A stretch of 64,000 nucleotides of DNA, from NCBI GenBank assembly GCA_916613615.1, contig OU744737.1, positions 1,756,001 to 1,820,000 of the forward strand, read 5' to 3'. Each line of letters opens with the position of its first letter. The stretch's first letter is position 1. Of the stretch, positions 24,379-35,939 are shown one piece after another. The notes beneath the pieces are model-generated. The model was not told the DNA's origin, made no database searches, and saw only the letters and a program-made list of their open reading frames with translations. The translations under genes were made by a program, and so were the position numbers. The DNA is from Steromphala cineraria (taxonomy: Eukaryota > Mollusca > Gastropoda > Trochida > Trochidae).

Positions 24379-24738
24379 AAAGGGGCAGTAGCACGTTTTT
24401 TTGATAATTTTATATTTTAAAAATTGCACTTATAATTGTAAGTAAATGCCTAATGTATTATATTGACAGTGTCAACAATCACATTACACAAGCCAATCAC
24501 CCATAGTCAGAGGACAAAGTATGAGGATTCACATAAAATCCATTGGCGGCCATTTTTGTGTGAACACCTTTAATTCATTTTTGTAAGAAAAATGAATCGC
24601 ATGGTTAAACTTTACGTTATATATTTGAATTATTACTGCTTCATTTAGTTTAGATACATTGTCTTACAATTGGAATCATTTATTTTCATTTTCCTGACAT
24701 CACCTTATATTCCCCCTAAAAACGTGCTACTGCCCCTT
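24379..24738 (+). mobile_element. MITE family A, copy 7 (complete)
   Basis: Flanked by TTAA on both sides (CCTTTAAAGGGGCAG ... CTGCCCCTTTAATG), with the full consensus interior. It lies directly beside the truncated end of the LINE endonuclease remnant. Confidence 0.92.
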
Positions 24739-24779
24739 TAATGCCCCTCATTGGTGTGGGTGTGTCATTTGGGTGTGGC

Positions 24780-25738
24780 TATACATGGCTATACATGGGG
24801 AGGAACTGACTTGTATAGTTGCTCACAACGTTTCTCATTACATAAACTAATATATCTACTAATATTAATAACTCTTCCGTCACTGCTTCTCTGAAAGGGT
24901 CTCTGTATTCCTCATTCCACCTATAGTGTACAGTCCTATGTCCTTGTCTAGTTGTGTTCGTATTCTCAGATACACTGCATGATTCCTGCCACGGTGAAGC
25001 TAAGAGGTGCATGGTCACTGTACTCATTGAATTTATGAACGGTAAAATCCCTGACTGGTCCAATCCCTGATTCAGGAAGAATAAGATAGTCAATTACTGA
25101 ACTGCCATTCCTGTTATAAAACGTGTATCAGCATCGCCTCTCAATCTCCCATTCCCTATACGCCAGTCTAAGTAAACCTAGCCTCAATATTATCCGTTTA
25201 ACTCCTATACTGAGTCTAGAAAGGCCTAGCAGAGAGTCTCGTCAGCCAACGTATCGAATTGACCAATCAGAACTTATCTTACGAAGCCACAATAGTCTGC
25301 CTTCGCACGTATAACGTTGGAAGGTCATAGGTCGTAGAAAGGTCGGCTAACGCGACCCTTTACTAGGCCTTGCTAGACTCAGTATAGGAGTGAAACGGAT
25401 AATATTGAGGGTACTAGGTTAACTTAGACTGCCTTTACGCAACCCTGATGCTTTGCACATGTCCAATAGCTGTGTTCCGAATCCATTCACTGTGCTTTCA
25501 TGGGACTTTTGGTCAGAATGATCATCTGGTATGTATGTTGTCTTGTCCACGTTTATATCAACGCCATCATTTACGACTAAATCTGCTTGATTACCAACTC
25601 TTGAATTGAAATCGCCCACAAAGTAGACATCACCATAGTTATTAAAATCATTAAATACACCAAGTAACTCATCAAATTAATTAACATTATGTACCATGTA
25701 AGCAGATGACCCTTCTGGCCATATGTAAACAAGTAATA
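24780..25738 (-). pseudogene. LINE endonuclease-domain remnant (broken)
   Basis: Read on the minus strand, this encodes recognisable pieces of the endonuclease/exonuclease/phosphatase domain of non-LTR retrotransposons. In order: a VYIWPEGS strand at about 25735-25715, FDELLGVFNDFNNYGDVYFV then GDFNSRVGN at about 25670-25590, CKASGLR at about 25445, IGNGRL, then NGSSVIDYLILPESG and YSDHAPLSFTV at about 25100-24990, and finally RWNEEYRDPFREAVTE. GDFN, VIDY and SDH are the active-site strands. Frameshifts, a stop, one MITE inserted between SGLR and IGNG, and a hairpin just upstream make it dead. No reverse-transcriptase segment remains. Confidence 0.88.
25164..25431. mobile_element. MITE family D, copy 1, inside the LINE endonuclease remnant
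   Basis: Long inverted repeats starting CAGTCTAAGTAAACCTAG. The 9-bp flanks are CCTATACGC (25155-25163) and CCTTTACGC (25432-25440), 8 of 9 matching. Removing the element restores the LINE reading ...SGLR-IGNG..., which fixes the boundaries. Non-coding foldback, about 268 bp. Confidence 0.9.
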
Positions 25739-25883
25739 GTTACTAGCAAAGTAAATGACATGCTTCGGATAATGGCAGGGACACTTTGTCCGAGAGGCCA
25801 GTCCGAGGCGGAGCCGAGTACTGGCTCGAGGACAAAGTGTCCCTGCCATTATCCGATGCATTACATTTACTATGCTAGTAACT
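25739..25883. mobile_element. 145-bp hairpin element with ~57-bp arms
   Basis: AGTTACTAGCAAAGTAAATG at the left is mirrored by CATTTACTATGCTAGTAACT at the right. The arms continue through GGATAATGGCAGGGACACTT. The loop carries GAGGCGGAGCCGAG. It sits at the upstream border of the LINE endonuclease remnant. Confidence 0.8.
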
Positions 25884-26027
25884 GACTTACATCTAACTTG
25901 GTCCGAGTACAATCAACCACAAAATTGATAGTTTTAAATAAAATTTCAATGTTCGATAACCTTCCAAGATCCCCTTCACTGTTTTATGAATCAAGTGTGT
26001 AGTACTATGAATGGTGCACGTGCTTTT

Positions 26028-26092
26028 TGCGTGTCAAAGCGCGAGGCACGAGTTTCTTGCGTGTCAAAGCGCAAGGCACGAAGTAAATGTTT
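26028..26092. repeat. Short direct duplication TTGCGTGTCAAAGCGC
   Basis: Two copies of a roughly 31-bp phrase (TTGCGTGTCAAAGCGCRAGG CACGA). No function recognised. Confidence 0.6.
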
Positions 26093-26628
26093 TGGGCTTG
26101 CAGACTTTGTGCACTCCATGAAAATGAGTCTGTTTCAAGACAAAGTTTCACAGGTTGTCCATTTCGGTTTTGATTTTGAAGGTATAAGACGCGTTATTAG
26201 AGTTCTCATAGACAGTTGAATTTTGACAGTGGTTTCTATTTATGAAACGTTTCCCTTGGATTTCCAATAAATAGGTAATTTAATCATTCCCGTAACAACT
26301 TTAGCCAAAAATAATTTAAATTATCCTACCTCATGTAAGAATCTCGATCTCTGATTGGTCCACGTGACCCTGAATAAATACTGATATCGCCATCTTGACC
26401 GGGGTAATAAATCATTTATACCTCGGCACATAAAATGCATGAAAAAAGCATGCAGATTGAGCGTCTTGAAATGTACAATGCATGTTACCTCGAACACATG
26501 ATCAAGATGGTTACTTTTGATCAACCGATATGTAGCTTTGAACAAAGTTTAGTAAAATGATTTACGAAGTTCTAACTCTTTATCTTCATATTATATGCGT
26601 TTTGTTTAAACATTCGGTAAAATGAATT

Positions 26629-26748
26629 CGTTATACCATTCAGACACGGGGTATACGGGGAAATATCCGCCTCTAGCTAGGTGTTATGCAACTCGCCTTC
26701 GGCTCTCCCCGGGAACCCCGCCTCTGAATGGTATAACTTATAGTATCT
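26629..26748. mobile_element. 120-bp foldback element
   Basis: Ends GTTATACCATTCAGA and TCTGAATGGTATAAC. The GC-rich centre carries GCCTTCGGCTCTCCCCGGGA. No target duplication seen. The open frame across it is not protein-like. Confidence 0.6.
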
Positions 26749-26861
26749 CCACTGTTCCGTTTAGCCTTTCTGTGAACGAACTTTCTGTGAAATCTGAGGG
26801 AATGTTAAGTGTCTACATCAACACAGCTGTCTACTTCTGTCCACGTGAAAAGAAGTCGCTA

Positions 26862-27081
26862 TTAAAGGTAATCAACAAACTACCTTGTAAAACCTAATTG
26901 ACCATCGTTAATAATAGCGTTCAGGTAAGGGGGTCAGTAGTGACCCAAACTTGGTACTGGCTGTCAGCTGTAAGCGGTTCGTAATCAAACGATTTCTTCC
27001 ATACCGAGCAATTACGACTCTATCGGGGCCCTGCTAATAAAACTCTGGAAGTTAAAAATTGGGGTTGCAGACCCCATTTAA
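26862..27081 (+). mobile_element. MITE family E, copy 1
   Basis: TTAA-bounded, about 220 bp. It includes CCTAATTGACCATCGTTAAT, GGTACTGGCTGTCAGCTGTA and the right arm CTAATAAAACTCTGGAAGTT AAAAATTGGGGTTGCAGACC. TTAAAGG ends resemble family A and Kolobok/T2-type MITEs. Confidence 0.8.
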
Positions 27082-27699
27082 TTAATGTCGCAATTATAAG
27101 ATAGGCGAGTATTTTTCAATATCATATCTTGATCACAGGGATTTGCCTACTTGAAAACAAGTCCAATTTTCTCAAGGTTGACGCAAGATATTGTTAAAAA
27201 AAAAAAACGAATTAATACAGTAAAACATATTTCCCAAAATATTACAATTTAACGACAGTTTCAATATGAATGTTTAAGGAGCTTGAGTTGACGATCAAGT
27301 ATACCAGTTACTCAGTTGCAGTCTCTCAGGATATACATAACGGTATATATATGCGATATATTCCTCTCTCGTATACCGGCAATTTTTTTTTCATTTCAAC
27401 GGTGCCGTAGATTCGGTGTTTATTCAAGGATTTACGGTAAGTGGAAGCTCAGCGCATATAACATATATAATGATTTATTGTACCTATATACAGCGGTTGC
27501 AAGATACAGCGAACGCCGGTCATGTAATTGTGCGTATGCCATTTGCTACAATCAAGTAGAGTTAAATAGGAATTGCAGGTTTGAAAGGCAAAGTCAAAAC
27601 GGAATCCCAATCGCAACATTATTCGTAAGTATGTCAGCAACAGCGCGAGTGAAGCGTGCATTGTTTTACCTTATCGAGAAAGCATTTTAGTATAACCAT

Positions 27700-29235
27700 C
27701 GAAGAGGTGCATCTGTGACCTTGCTTATAAACCTTGCCTACGCCACATGGCGACATACTGTGCCTTATATCTGGTATCAAAATTCTGACAAATCTTGGTT
27801 GCTAAATGGCCAGCTGCAAAGTCTATAAGTTATTTGTTTGTGCAGACAAAATCAATTTCAAGCACTCTATATTAATCGGAAATGTGAGATACAGGGACTT
27901 GCGTAGCCAGGTCAGTCTGATCTGACTGAGTGCCGGGATGTTGCAGGAATACTATCCGATAAATTTTCTCGCGTCTAATTCGACATGCTTTCTCTCATTA
28001 TGATCAAATGTGAAGCAGAACTATTTCTTTTGTATGACGTCACACGTTATGTGACGTCATAATGTATTCTTGCGCTGTTCAATGTTGATGTGTTTAATAC
28101 TTGATATAAACCCATATGATAGTCTCATGCCTATATTGCCTGCTTATGTGAACTATGCAAGATAAGGTATACATGATAAAAATACATTTTGAACAAACGG
28201 TTTCTTTTTTAGTCACACCGTTGATTCAAGACTGACCAGTTTTAGAGATCGTCCCAATGACCTTCCGTGTGCAAATTAGGACCTCGCGAATTGAATATTA
28301 ACGTGACACAGAGTATCTTTCTTAAAATTTTATTTGGTTTTGATAAGCTACAAAAAATATCTAATATGCTGATTGAAGTTCATATCTCATCACTGGACTT
28401 GCAAATATATCAATTTATGCATAATATCTCTAAAATGCTTGATTTAATGTAAAAATCAAGAAAACATCTCAAATACGTTTAATATTCGAAATTATGCATC
28501 CAATTAATCTACCTATAAGTTACAATACCTAATAAACACTATCGAATCGAATATATCTTCCTGTCAGCTTATGACAAGGTTTCAAAATTACGTTTGGCGA
28601 ATTTGCGCGCGCCACTCAAGCCACTTTGTCCGGTTTTCGATCAAAATCCCGACTTTGAATGGCCGTATTTTCGCTCTAATGTACTGATTGACCTTGAACT
28701 TGTTATTTTCAGTAACAGTTAGTGGTTCCCGATGTAATAACATCGATTTCAAAATTTGACATATGTGATCCTATCAACATACTCTGTGTCTCTTTAAGTT
28801 TCCGCATGACGATGAGTTACATAGTTACACAGAGAAGGTGTGGTCAGAAGTAACATATGGTAGCCTATGGCCTTTCTCTTTAACAGTGTGGGGAGTTATC
28901 TCCCCTTGCATGCAGTGTTTTTTAATTATTTACATATATCATGCTCTGACTTTGTGATAATTATTCGAACGTCAGTATCTGTGCAATGATCATTTGTCAT
29001 TGACAACTAGCAACATCGCTAAACCAATTTGGTTATTCTGATTGTTATGCATATAAGTTACTATAAACTTGCAACCAAGTCAGCTACAGGGCCAATTATT
29101 GTCCTCTTTTCCAAATGGAGATACTGTAGCTATGGTGAATCCGAGATCAGTACCCATAATTTACGTCAAATTTTACAACCGAAACCAAACCAAAGGCTCC
29201 GTCTTTTAAAACTCTCTTTTGCTTTTGTTAGACAG
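27700..29235 (+). other. Upstream flank of ORF1-like gene copy 1, partly duplicated at 47.8-48.7 kb
   Basis: Phrases such as TTCTGACAAATCT, TGTGCAGACRAAATC and AATACTA(G/T)(T/C)CGATAAATT recur in the same order upstream of the last gene copy (47880-48045). The two full-length exons therefore come from duplication of a locus larger than the exon. A palindromic pair of TGACGTCA sites (28035-28042 and 28052-28059) and MITE B copy 2 lie within. No upstream exon could be identified. Confidence 0.6.
28298..28797 (+). mobile_element. MITE family B, copy 2 (short form)
   Basis: 500 bp, TTAACGTGACACAGAGTATC to ATACTCTGTGTCTCTTTAA. It is nearly collinear with copy 1 at 10167, including the GTAATAACATCGATTTCAAA segment near the right end. 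Confidence 0.88.
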
Positions 29236-29821
29236 ATCAGAGATGGAAGCCACGAATGCAGATCTGATGGAGATGATGCAAAATATGATGGACAAAATGA
29301 CGACCAAGTTTGACGAATGCACAAACAGAGTAGACCAATGTTCCAAGAAAGTGGACCAGCTCGCAAGTCGACTCTCATACCTCGAGAAGAACGTTGAGGC
29401 GATGAACCACCAGCTTGAAGACAAGGCTACCCACAAGTCAGTTCACTCAATCGTGGAAGGGTTCAGTCAGAACACCAGGGCACTCATGTGCTTCAACAAC
29501 CTCTACCATATAGTATTCTACGGTATCCCAGCTCAACCTCCACTGCCTGTTGAAGAGCTCTTCAGAAGGTTCCTGATACAAAAGCTGCACATCGATGAAG
29601 CACATGCATTCAACATGCCTATGATTGTCCAGAGGTTTTCCAGTATGAGCCGAACAGAGGCCAACCCTTTATGTGTAATCGTCCGTTCTCCAAAGGATAC
29701 CAACTTGATTCAAATGAAGGCCAAGGCGGCTCACAGGCAACTGCTCAAAGAAGGGATCTGGGCTAAATGGGCTGAATATGTAGGGCACGGCATGCTGGGA
29801 CTCAAGAAGAGCACTAGGTGA
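29236..29821 (+). CDS. ORF1p-like coiled-coil/RRM exon, full-length copy A
   Basis: An uninterrupted frame from ATG 29243 gives 192 residues. It follows directly on a pyrimidine-rich acceptor (CTCTTTTGCTTTTGTTAGACAG), so it is probably the main or last exon of a spliced gene. Residues 1-65 form an amphipathic coiled coil (repeated MMxKM, VDQ, LASRLSYLEKN). Residues about 85-160 look like the RRM-like fold of LINE ORF1 proteins: strand HIVFYGIP, helix VEELFRRFLIQKL, strand MPMIVQRFS and RNP1-like strand NPLCVIVRSPKD. A basic tail with GIWAKWAEY follows. Such proteins trimerise and bind single-stranded RNA. Whether this is a transposon relic or a domesticated gene is open. An AATAAA lies in the MITE E copy downstream (30082). 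Confidence 0.68.
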
Positions 29822-29904
29822 TTATCGGGAACATATAAATCCAACAACGTGATATATAGGCCTACTACGCAACAATAGTTTAGACTCACCATCAAATGAT
29901 CCTA

Positions 29905-30127
29905 TTAAAGGGAATCAACACCCTAGCTTGTGAAACCTAATTGACCATCGTTAATGAGAGCGTCCAGACGGGTAAGGGGGGTCACATGACACAAACTTGG
30001 TACTGGCTGTCAGCTGTAAGCGGTTTCTAACCAAATGATATCTTCCCTACCAAGCATTTACGACTCTCTCGGGGCCTTCCTAATAAAACTCTGGAAGTTA
30101 AAAATTCGGGTTGCAGACCCCCTTTAA
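29905..30127 (+). mobile_element. MITE family E, copy 2, downstream of exon copy A
   Basis: TTAA-bounded (TTAAAGGGAATCAACACC ... GCAGACCCCCTTTAA), beginning 84 bp after the stop codon. The conserved right arm supplies AATAAA at 30082-30087. Confidence 0.85.
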
Positions 30128-31119
30128 ATTGTAGTATTGGCAGTACAACTGATTTATGCTTGCTCAAGTCTCAACTTATTTCCAACGTGTCATGCATTTG
30201 TCATTATTTCACCTTTATTAACATGTGCATCATTAAACTGTACAGACAAATGCTCAGGATATGTCCATGGACATCGTTGAAATGCAAGTTGTTAAAGTCA
30301 TTATGACGCCCTTTGTATCGAGGACAGTGTTTCATTATTGGGATCGAATGAAATTTTCAAGTTTTCCTTACTTCAAGGTAACTGGGTTTTATTCTCAAAA
30401 ATGAAGAAAAAAAGTGTTTGAAGATATTTCCGCTAGAAAATAAGACGTTACATCCTGCACTGAGTGTATACCTTTCTCTTGTAATATATATATTCACACC
30501 AAGTTCGCGAGAAGCAAGCAGGAGTCGACCAGTTACTAATATGTTACCGGCATGTTTTGTATGTAAACCAGAGTAAAGGTTTATTTCTAACTGCAGCCCG
30601 TGGACACCGAAATGGCTTTTAATTCTTCCTTAGAGTTCAGAGTGGGTCCAGTCATTGTGGTATCCGCAGTGCTGTGTCAAAGAATCTTAACTTAAGTAGA
30701 GTTTTATTATTAAATCCCTTGGAAACCATTATAATCTTCTTTATTAAGCATTTAGGACTTCAGTTGATGCTCCAGTCACTAAGGTTACTTAAGTTAAGTT
30801 CGGTGATCAATCTACAGATATGACTCTCTGAGTCAAGGGACTCGCTACCAAAAAGTCTTGTGAGTCCAAGCTGATTTAAATGAGTCATTTAATAGGTAAG
30901 AACATTGTAACACCGAAAAACTATGCATCCCAGGACTCGCAGCTTAAATTTCTATGAGTCTTTTCTAAATTTTATGAGTATTTGAAGCAGGATTCGTAGG
31001 TAAATTTATCACTGTAAGTTGAAATATTAAACTCTGTTATGGTAACTTTTTCCTTAAACAGTCCTTTAAATACGCTTGTTCTTCTTCTCGAAGCACAGAA
31101 GTGATTTAAGATCCCGAGC

Positions 31120-31330
31120 CATCCTGTCTCAGGGTACGAACGTTACGCTAACTCCACTACTCTCTACCCTGGGTTCAGAAGCTAGATTTGCTCGCACAGC
31201 CTGACTTGGGATACAGCCAATCAAAACATTTTCTCGTTGAATTATTTTAGAGAAGGTCGCTATAAAATGATTTGATTTGGCTATATCCCAAGTTGGGCTG
31301 CGTTGCGTGAGCGAATCTAGCCTCTGAACC
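31120..31330. mobile_element. MITE family F, copy 1 (right end damaged)
   Basis: The left end CATCCTGTCTCAGGGTACGA is followed by the F consensus (GAAGCTAGATTTGCTCGC, CTTGGGATACAGCCAATC) and a mirrored right arm that stops at CTAGCCTCTGAACC. Confidence 0.8.
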
Positions 31331-31891
31331 TTGAATAAATGACACGAATAGCCTGTATTTAAGAGCAGGTGTTGATGTCAGTTTTCACTGCCATTATTTG
31401 TTGATGAATTGATACTAACGTATTTACATAGTGAACTCTCGTTTCTTGTTCTGCCAACTAAGAAATCATAACAAATTGTTTACAGCTGATTACTAAGTTC
31501 ACATTTGTACCATTGCTCACAAAGAGAGCGTGCACTTGAATCGAGCAGTGCAAGTGGATATTTAAGGGCATATGCGAGACAGAATTTTGGACTGCAAGTC
31601 GCAAAATTGTGTCTGGCTGAAACGTTGCTCAATTGATTTTTAAACATGATTACTAGAAAAGAAGAATCTAATACAATCTGAACTCAGATCAATTATGTAT
31701 CATTCCTGCAACTTGTGTTTGTAACAGGTGTACTGCTGCAAAGGGTTCTGTCAGTTGTTATTGACCTTCAACCCCCTACATTCTAACATTCGACCACGGT
31801 GTAGCCGTTGCACAAAATACTAAGGTGACCTTAAGTCACTCAGGTAGCCTTAGTGCAATGTTAAAAGATGGCACTAAGGTTAACCTTGGTG

Positions 31892-32131
31892 CATCCTGTT
31901 TCAGGGTACAAACGTTACACTAACTCATATAATCTGTACCCTTGGCTCAGAAGCTAGATTCGCTCACGCAGCCCGACTTGGGATATAGCCAATCATTTCT
32001 CTATAAAAATTCAACGAGAAAATGATTTGATTGGCTGTATCCCAAGTCAGGCCGCGCGAGCGAATCTAGCTTCTGAGCCCAGGGTACAGATTAGTGAAGT
32101 TAGCGTAACGTTCGTACCCTGAGACAGGATG
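31892..32131. mobile_element. MITE family F, copy 2 (complete, 240 bp)
   Basis: Left end CATCCTGTTTCAGGGTAC, right end TACCCTGAGACAGGATG. Flanks ACCTTGGTG (31883-31891) and ACCTTAGTG (32132-32140) form an 8-of-9 target duplication. Near-complete palindrome, non-coding. Confidence 0.88.
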
Positions 32132-34087
32132 ACCTTAGTGTTAAGTCGTTTTGTGCCCCCAGAAACGAAGGGAAGAGGGGTTTGATTTCAATAACATTGA
32201 ATGATAGACTGTTCCAAACGCTAGAGTGTGCATTTACTCATTCATGTATACTCTGTCTTTCCTAACTGACATGTAGATGCAATAGTAAATGTAACCATTG
32301 AACATGTTCAATAGACCCTCTGGAAAGGTCATGTCATCGTTTATTGTTTATTGATGTTTATTTTAATCTTTTCGATGAAATACTCAATTATTTAATTCTG
32401 TATAATGTTAAGCATGCATTGTGCAACCATAAATTGCCTTCTTCCATGTTGTGAGGAGTATGATAATACACTGCTGATAAATTTTTCAGTGAAATAAAGC
32501 CATTTTGGACGATGTTAATGTTATTTTATTGTTTTTATCAGTGATATGAAATGTTCAATCAAACGTCATGAAAATATGATTACCTTATTAAATGAATGTC
32601 ATTTATGATAAACGTCGTGAGATGTTGGATTCACATGGTGTGAAATTTGTTCATAAAATTGAAAAGGACTTACTGATTCTTGAAAGTATAAAAAGCAACT
32701 TAATTCTAAAAGAAATCTTAACAGCCACTTGTCATGGTTGCTCTCATAAACAATTATCAGTGTTAATTCAAGAAATGTTATAAAGAGCCCAATCATTTCA
32801 AAAGTCAGTGTAATCGTTTTGCATTAATGAAACTATCATATGTCAGGATTTTACGAGATCTTAGCATGCAATCGTTGTGAATTGCAACTAGCGCCGGTCA
32901 CGTGTATACACACATGTATATGCTGTTTGCTGTAGAGCCTATGATATACGAGAAGAAAGTCTGACAAAATCGGAATTATCAGCCTGGTAAACGTGAGTAG
33001 ATAGGTTTCATTACGATCAAAACATGCATTGCTGATCTTAAACACGTTGGAGGTAAAGTAACTGCCAATTACACATGAAATATAGCCGTCATTTGACCTC
33101 AATATTCATATATAGGCTTATATGTACGTATGTGATATATATACTCTTGACACTACAAAAGGGCAGATTAAACTTGGTGTTGACCATGCCAATTTTTTAA
33201 TATGAATGAAAAATGTCAATATACACTGACACGCCAGAGTAAGCACATAAAACTTCCCAAAATACGCAAACTCTGTGACCCCCGACTATTTAAGAATACT
33301 CACTCAAACAAATTAGAAAAATTACTGATGAAAGGGCCATATCATGTCATGAAGCGCAGGTGCAAGTTACTTACACCATTTTAAAGACAATTTTAAGGCC
33401 TTTACGTAGATACTTTCAGATATAATATAGCATGTATGTGTAAAGAGTTATGAGGCCCGCAAAAAAAGAGTGGTTAAATCGGCCTAAAATTTGAAAAACT
33501 ACAAGTCAGTGTGCTATTTGCAACATCTTTTGCGGGACGTCTAGAACGTTCACGATGAGGCGCATATACATGTAACTTACATCAATTTGAAGACCATTTA
33601 AATGCATTTATGGCGATATTTTTGTATTTGATATAACTTATCTGTGAAAAAAACTATGAGGCTCGTAAAACTCATTTACTCTGATACTATTGTGTTGAAA
33701 TGTATTTGCGACATCATGCCATCAGCGTTCACCATGTATTGCGCATGCATGTTACTTATATGGTTTTAAAGAAATGTCAAGGCCCTTACGACGATGCTTT
33801 TTGATTTGTTATAGCATGTCTGTGTAAAAAGTTATGAGGCCCGCAAAAAAGGTGGTTAAATCGGCGTAAAGTTTGAAAAACTACAAGTCTGTGGGCCATA
33901 TCTTACCTCTCCATGAAATAAAAAAAACATTTGTCTCCAATGTAAACAAACCTAGAAAATAATACCCCACAATACCCTACTATTTCATCATTTCCTTCTC
34001 TCCCACAACCACTACCGGGTCAAAATTACTCTGACCTGAGGTCAGTTTGCATGAATACTAGTCGATAAATTCTACAGTGATCAATGC

Positions 34088-34475
34088 GAACGTTGAGGCG
34101 ATGAACCACCAGCTTGAAGACAAGGCTACCCACAAGTCAGTTCACTCAATCGTGGAAGGGTTCAGTCAGAACACCAGGGCACTCATGTGCTTCAACAACC
34201 TCTACCATATAGTATTCTACGGTATCCAATCTCAACCTCCACTGCCTGTTGAAGAACTCTTCAGAAGGTTCATGGTACAAAAGCTGCACATCGATGAAGC
34301 ACATGCATACAACATGCCTATGATTGTCCAGAGGTTTTCCAGTATGAGCCGAACAGAGGCCAACCCTTTATGTGTAATCGTCCGTTCTCCAAAGGATACC
34401 AACTTGATTCAAATGAAGGCCAAGGCGGCTCACAGGCAACTGCTCAAAGAAGGGATCTGGGCTAAATGGGCTTAA
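34088..34475 (+). pseudogene. Truncated ORF1-like exon in unit 2
   Basis: Matches copy A from residue about 50 but lacks the start codon, most of the coiled coil and the splice acceptor. A TAA replaces the GAA codon after AKWA, removing the C-terminal 15 residues present in copy A. Upstream sequence (GATAAATTCTACAGTGATCAA) comes from intergenic DNA, so the 5' end is a rearrangement breakpoint. It is probably not expressed as a protein. Confidence 0.85.
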
Positions 34476-34598
34476 TATGTAGGGCACGGCATGCTGGGAC
34501 TCAAGAAGAGCACTAGGTGATTATCGGGATAAATCCAACAACGTGATATATAGGCCTACTACGCGACAATAGTTTAGACTCACCATCAAATGATGCTG

Positions 34599-34821
34599 TT
34601 AAAGGGAATCAACAACCTAGCTTGTGAAACCTAATTGACCATCGTTAATGGGAGCGTCCAGACGGGTAAGGGGGGTCACATGACACAAACTTGGTACTGG
34701 CTGTCAGCTGTAAGCGGTTTCTAACCAAATGATATCTTCCCTACCGAGCATTTACGACTCTCTCGGGGCCTTCCTAATAAAACTCTGGAAGTTAAAAATT
34801 CGGGTTGCAGAACCCCTTTAA
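34599..34821 (+). mobile_element. MITE family E, copy 3 (unit 2)
   Basis: Same insertion as copy 2 (shared by descent through the array), TTAA to TTAA. Confidence 0.88.
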
Positions 34822-35578
34822 ATTTTTTGTATTGGCAGGTATTTTACAACTGATTTATGCTTGCTCAAGTCTCAACTTATTTCCAACGTGTCATGCATTT
34901 GTCATTAATTGACCTTTATTAACATGTGCATCATTAAACTTTACAGACAAATGCTCAGGATATGTCCATGGACATCGTTGAAATGCAAGTCATTATGACG
35001 CCCTTTGTATCAAGGACAGTGTTTCATTATTGGGATCGAATGAAATTTTCAAGTTTTCTTTACATCAAGGTAACTGGGTTTTATTTTTAAAAATGAAGAA
35101 AACAGTGTTTGAAGATATTTCCGCTAGAAAAAAAGACATAACATCCTGCTCGGAGTCTATACCTTTGTCTTGTAATATACATTTACACCAAGTTCGCGAG
35201 AAGCCAAAAGCAGGAGTCGACCAGTTACTAATATGTTACCCGCATGTTTTGTATGTAAACCAGAGTAAAGATGTATTTCTAATTGGAGCCCGTGGACACC
35301 GACATGGCTTTTCTTCCTTAGAGTTGAGACTGGGTCCAGTCGCAGTGCTGTGTCAGAGAATCTTAACTTAAGTAGAGTTTTATCATGAAAGCCCTTGGAA
35401 ACCATTATAATCTTCTTCATTAAGCATTTAGGACTTCAGTTGATGATCCAGTCACTAAGGTTACTTAAGTGAGTTAAGTTGAAATATTCAACTCTGTTAT
35501 GGTAACTTTTTCCTTAAACAGTCCTTTAAAAACGCTTGTTCTTCTTCTCGAAGCACAGAACTGATTTAAGATCCCGCG

Positions 35579-35939
35579 CTGTCTCAGGGTACGAACGTTA
35601 CGCTAACTCCACTACTCTGTACCCTGGGCTCAGAAGCTAGATTTGCTCGCGCGGCCTGACTTGGGATACAGCCAATCAAATCATTTTCCCGTTGAATTTT
35701 TATAGAGACGGTCGCTATAAAATGATTTGATTGGCTCTATCCCAAGTCGGGCTGCGTTAGCGAATCTAGCTTCTAAACCCAGGGTACAGCTTAGTGGAGT
35801 TAGCGTAACGCTAACTCCACTAATCTGTACCCTGGGCTCAGAAGCTAGATTCGCTCACACAGTCAGACTTGGGATATAGCCAATCAAATCATTTTATAGC
35901 GACCTTCTCTATAACAATTCAACGAGAAGAGACAGGATG
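35579..35939. mobile_element. Compound family F palindromes (unit 2)
   Basis: One F element (CTGTCTCAGGGTACGAACG to GTACAGCTTAGTGGAGTTAG) is fused head to head with the half of another through the palindrome GTTAGCGTAACGCTAAC at about 35799-35815. The second half ends GAGACAGGATG. Confidence 0.8.

Larger units (their letters stand above)
29389..34087. repeat. Unit 1 of the ORF1-like locus tandem array (4.7 kb, diverged)
   Basis: Homologous to the three 3,808-bp units that follow, but about 890 bp longer. Extra material sits around 30800-31020 and 31330-31890. It contains the 3' part of exon copy A, MITE E copy 2, two F hairpins and the same unique segments (for example 32592-33102) at a constant 3,808-bp offset from unit 2. 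A diverged ~185-bp tandem (GTTATGAGGCCCGCAAAAAA phrases) lies at about 33340-33900. Confidence 0.88.

Noticed and set aside
27316..27690. 124-codon frame upstream of the ORF1-like gene
   Set aside because: AT-rich and biased composition, no recognisable motif, no splice support, and an overlapping minus-strand frame of similar quality.
35030..35420. Overlapping frames of 113 and 87 codons repeated in each 3.8-kb unit
   Set aside because: They recur only because the unit is duplicated. In unit 1 the same region is frameshifted, and neither strand has protein-like features.
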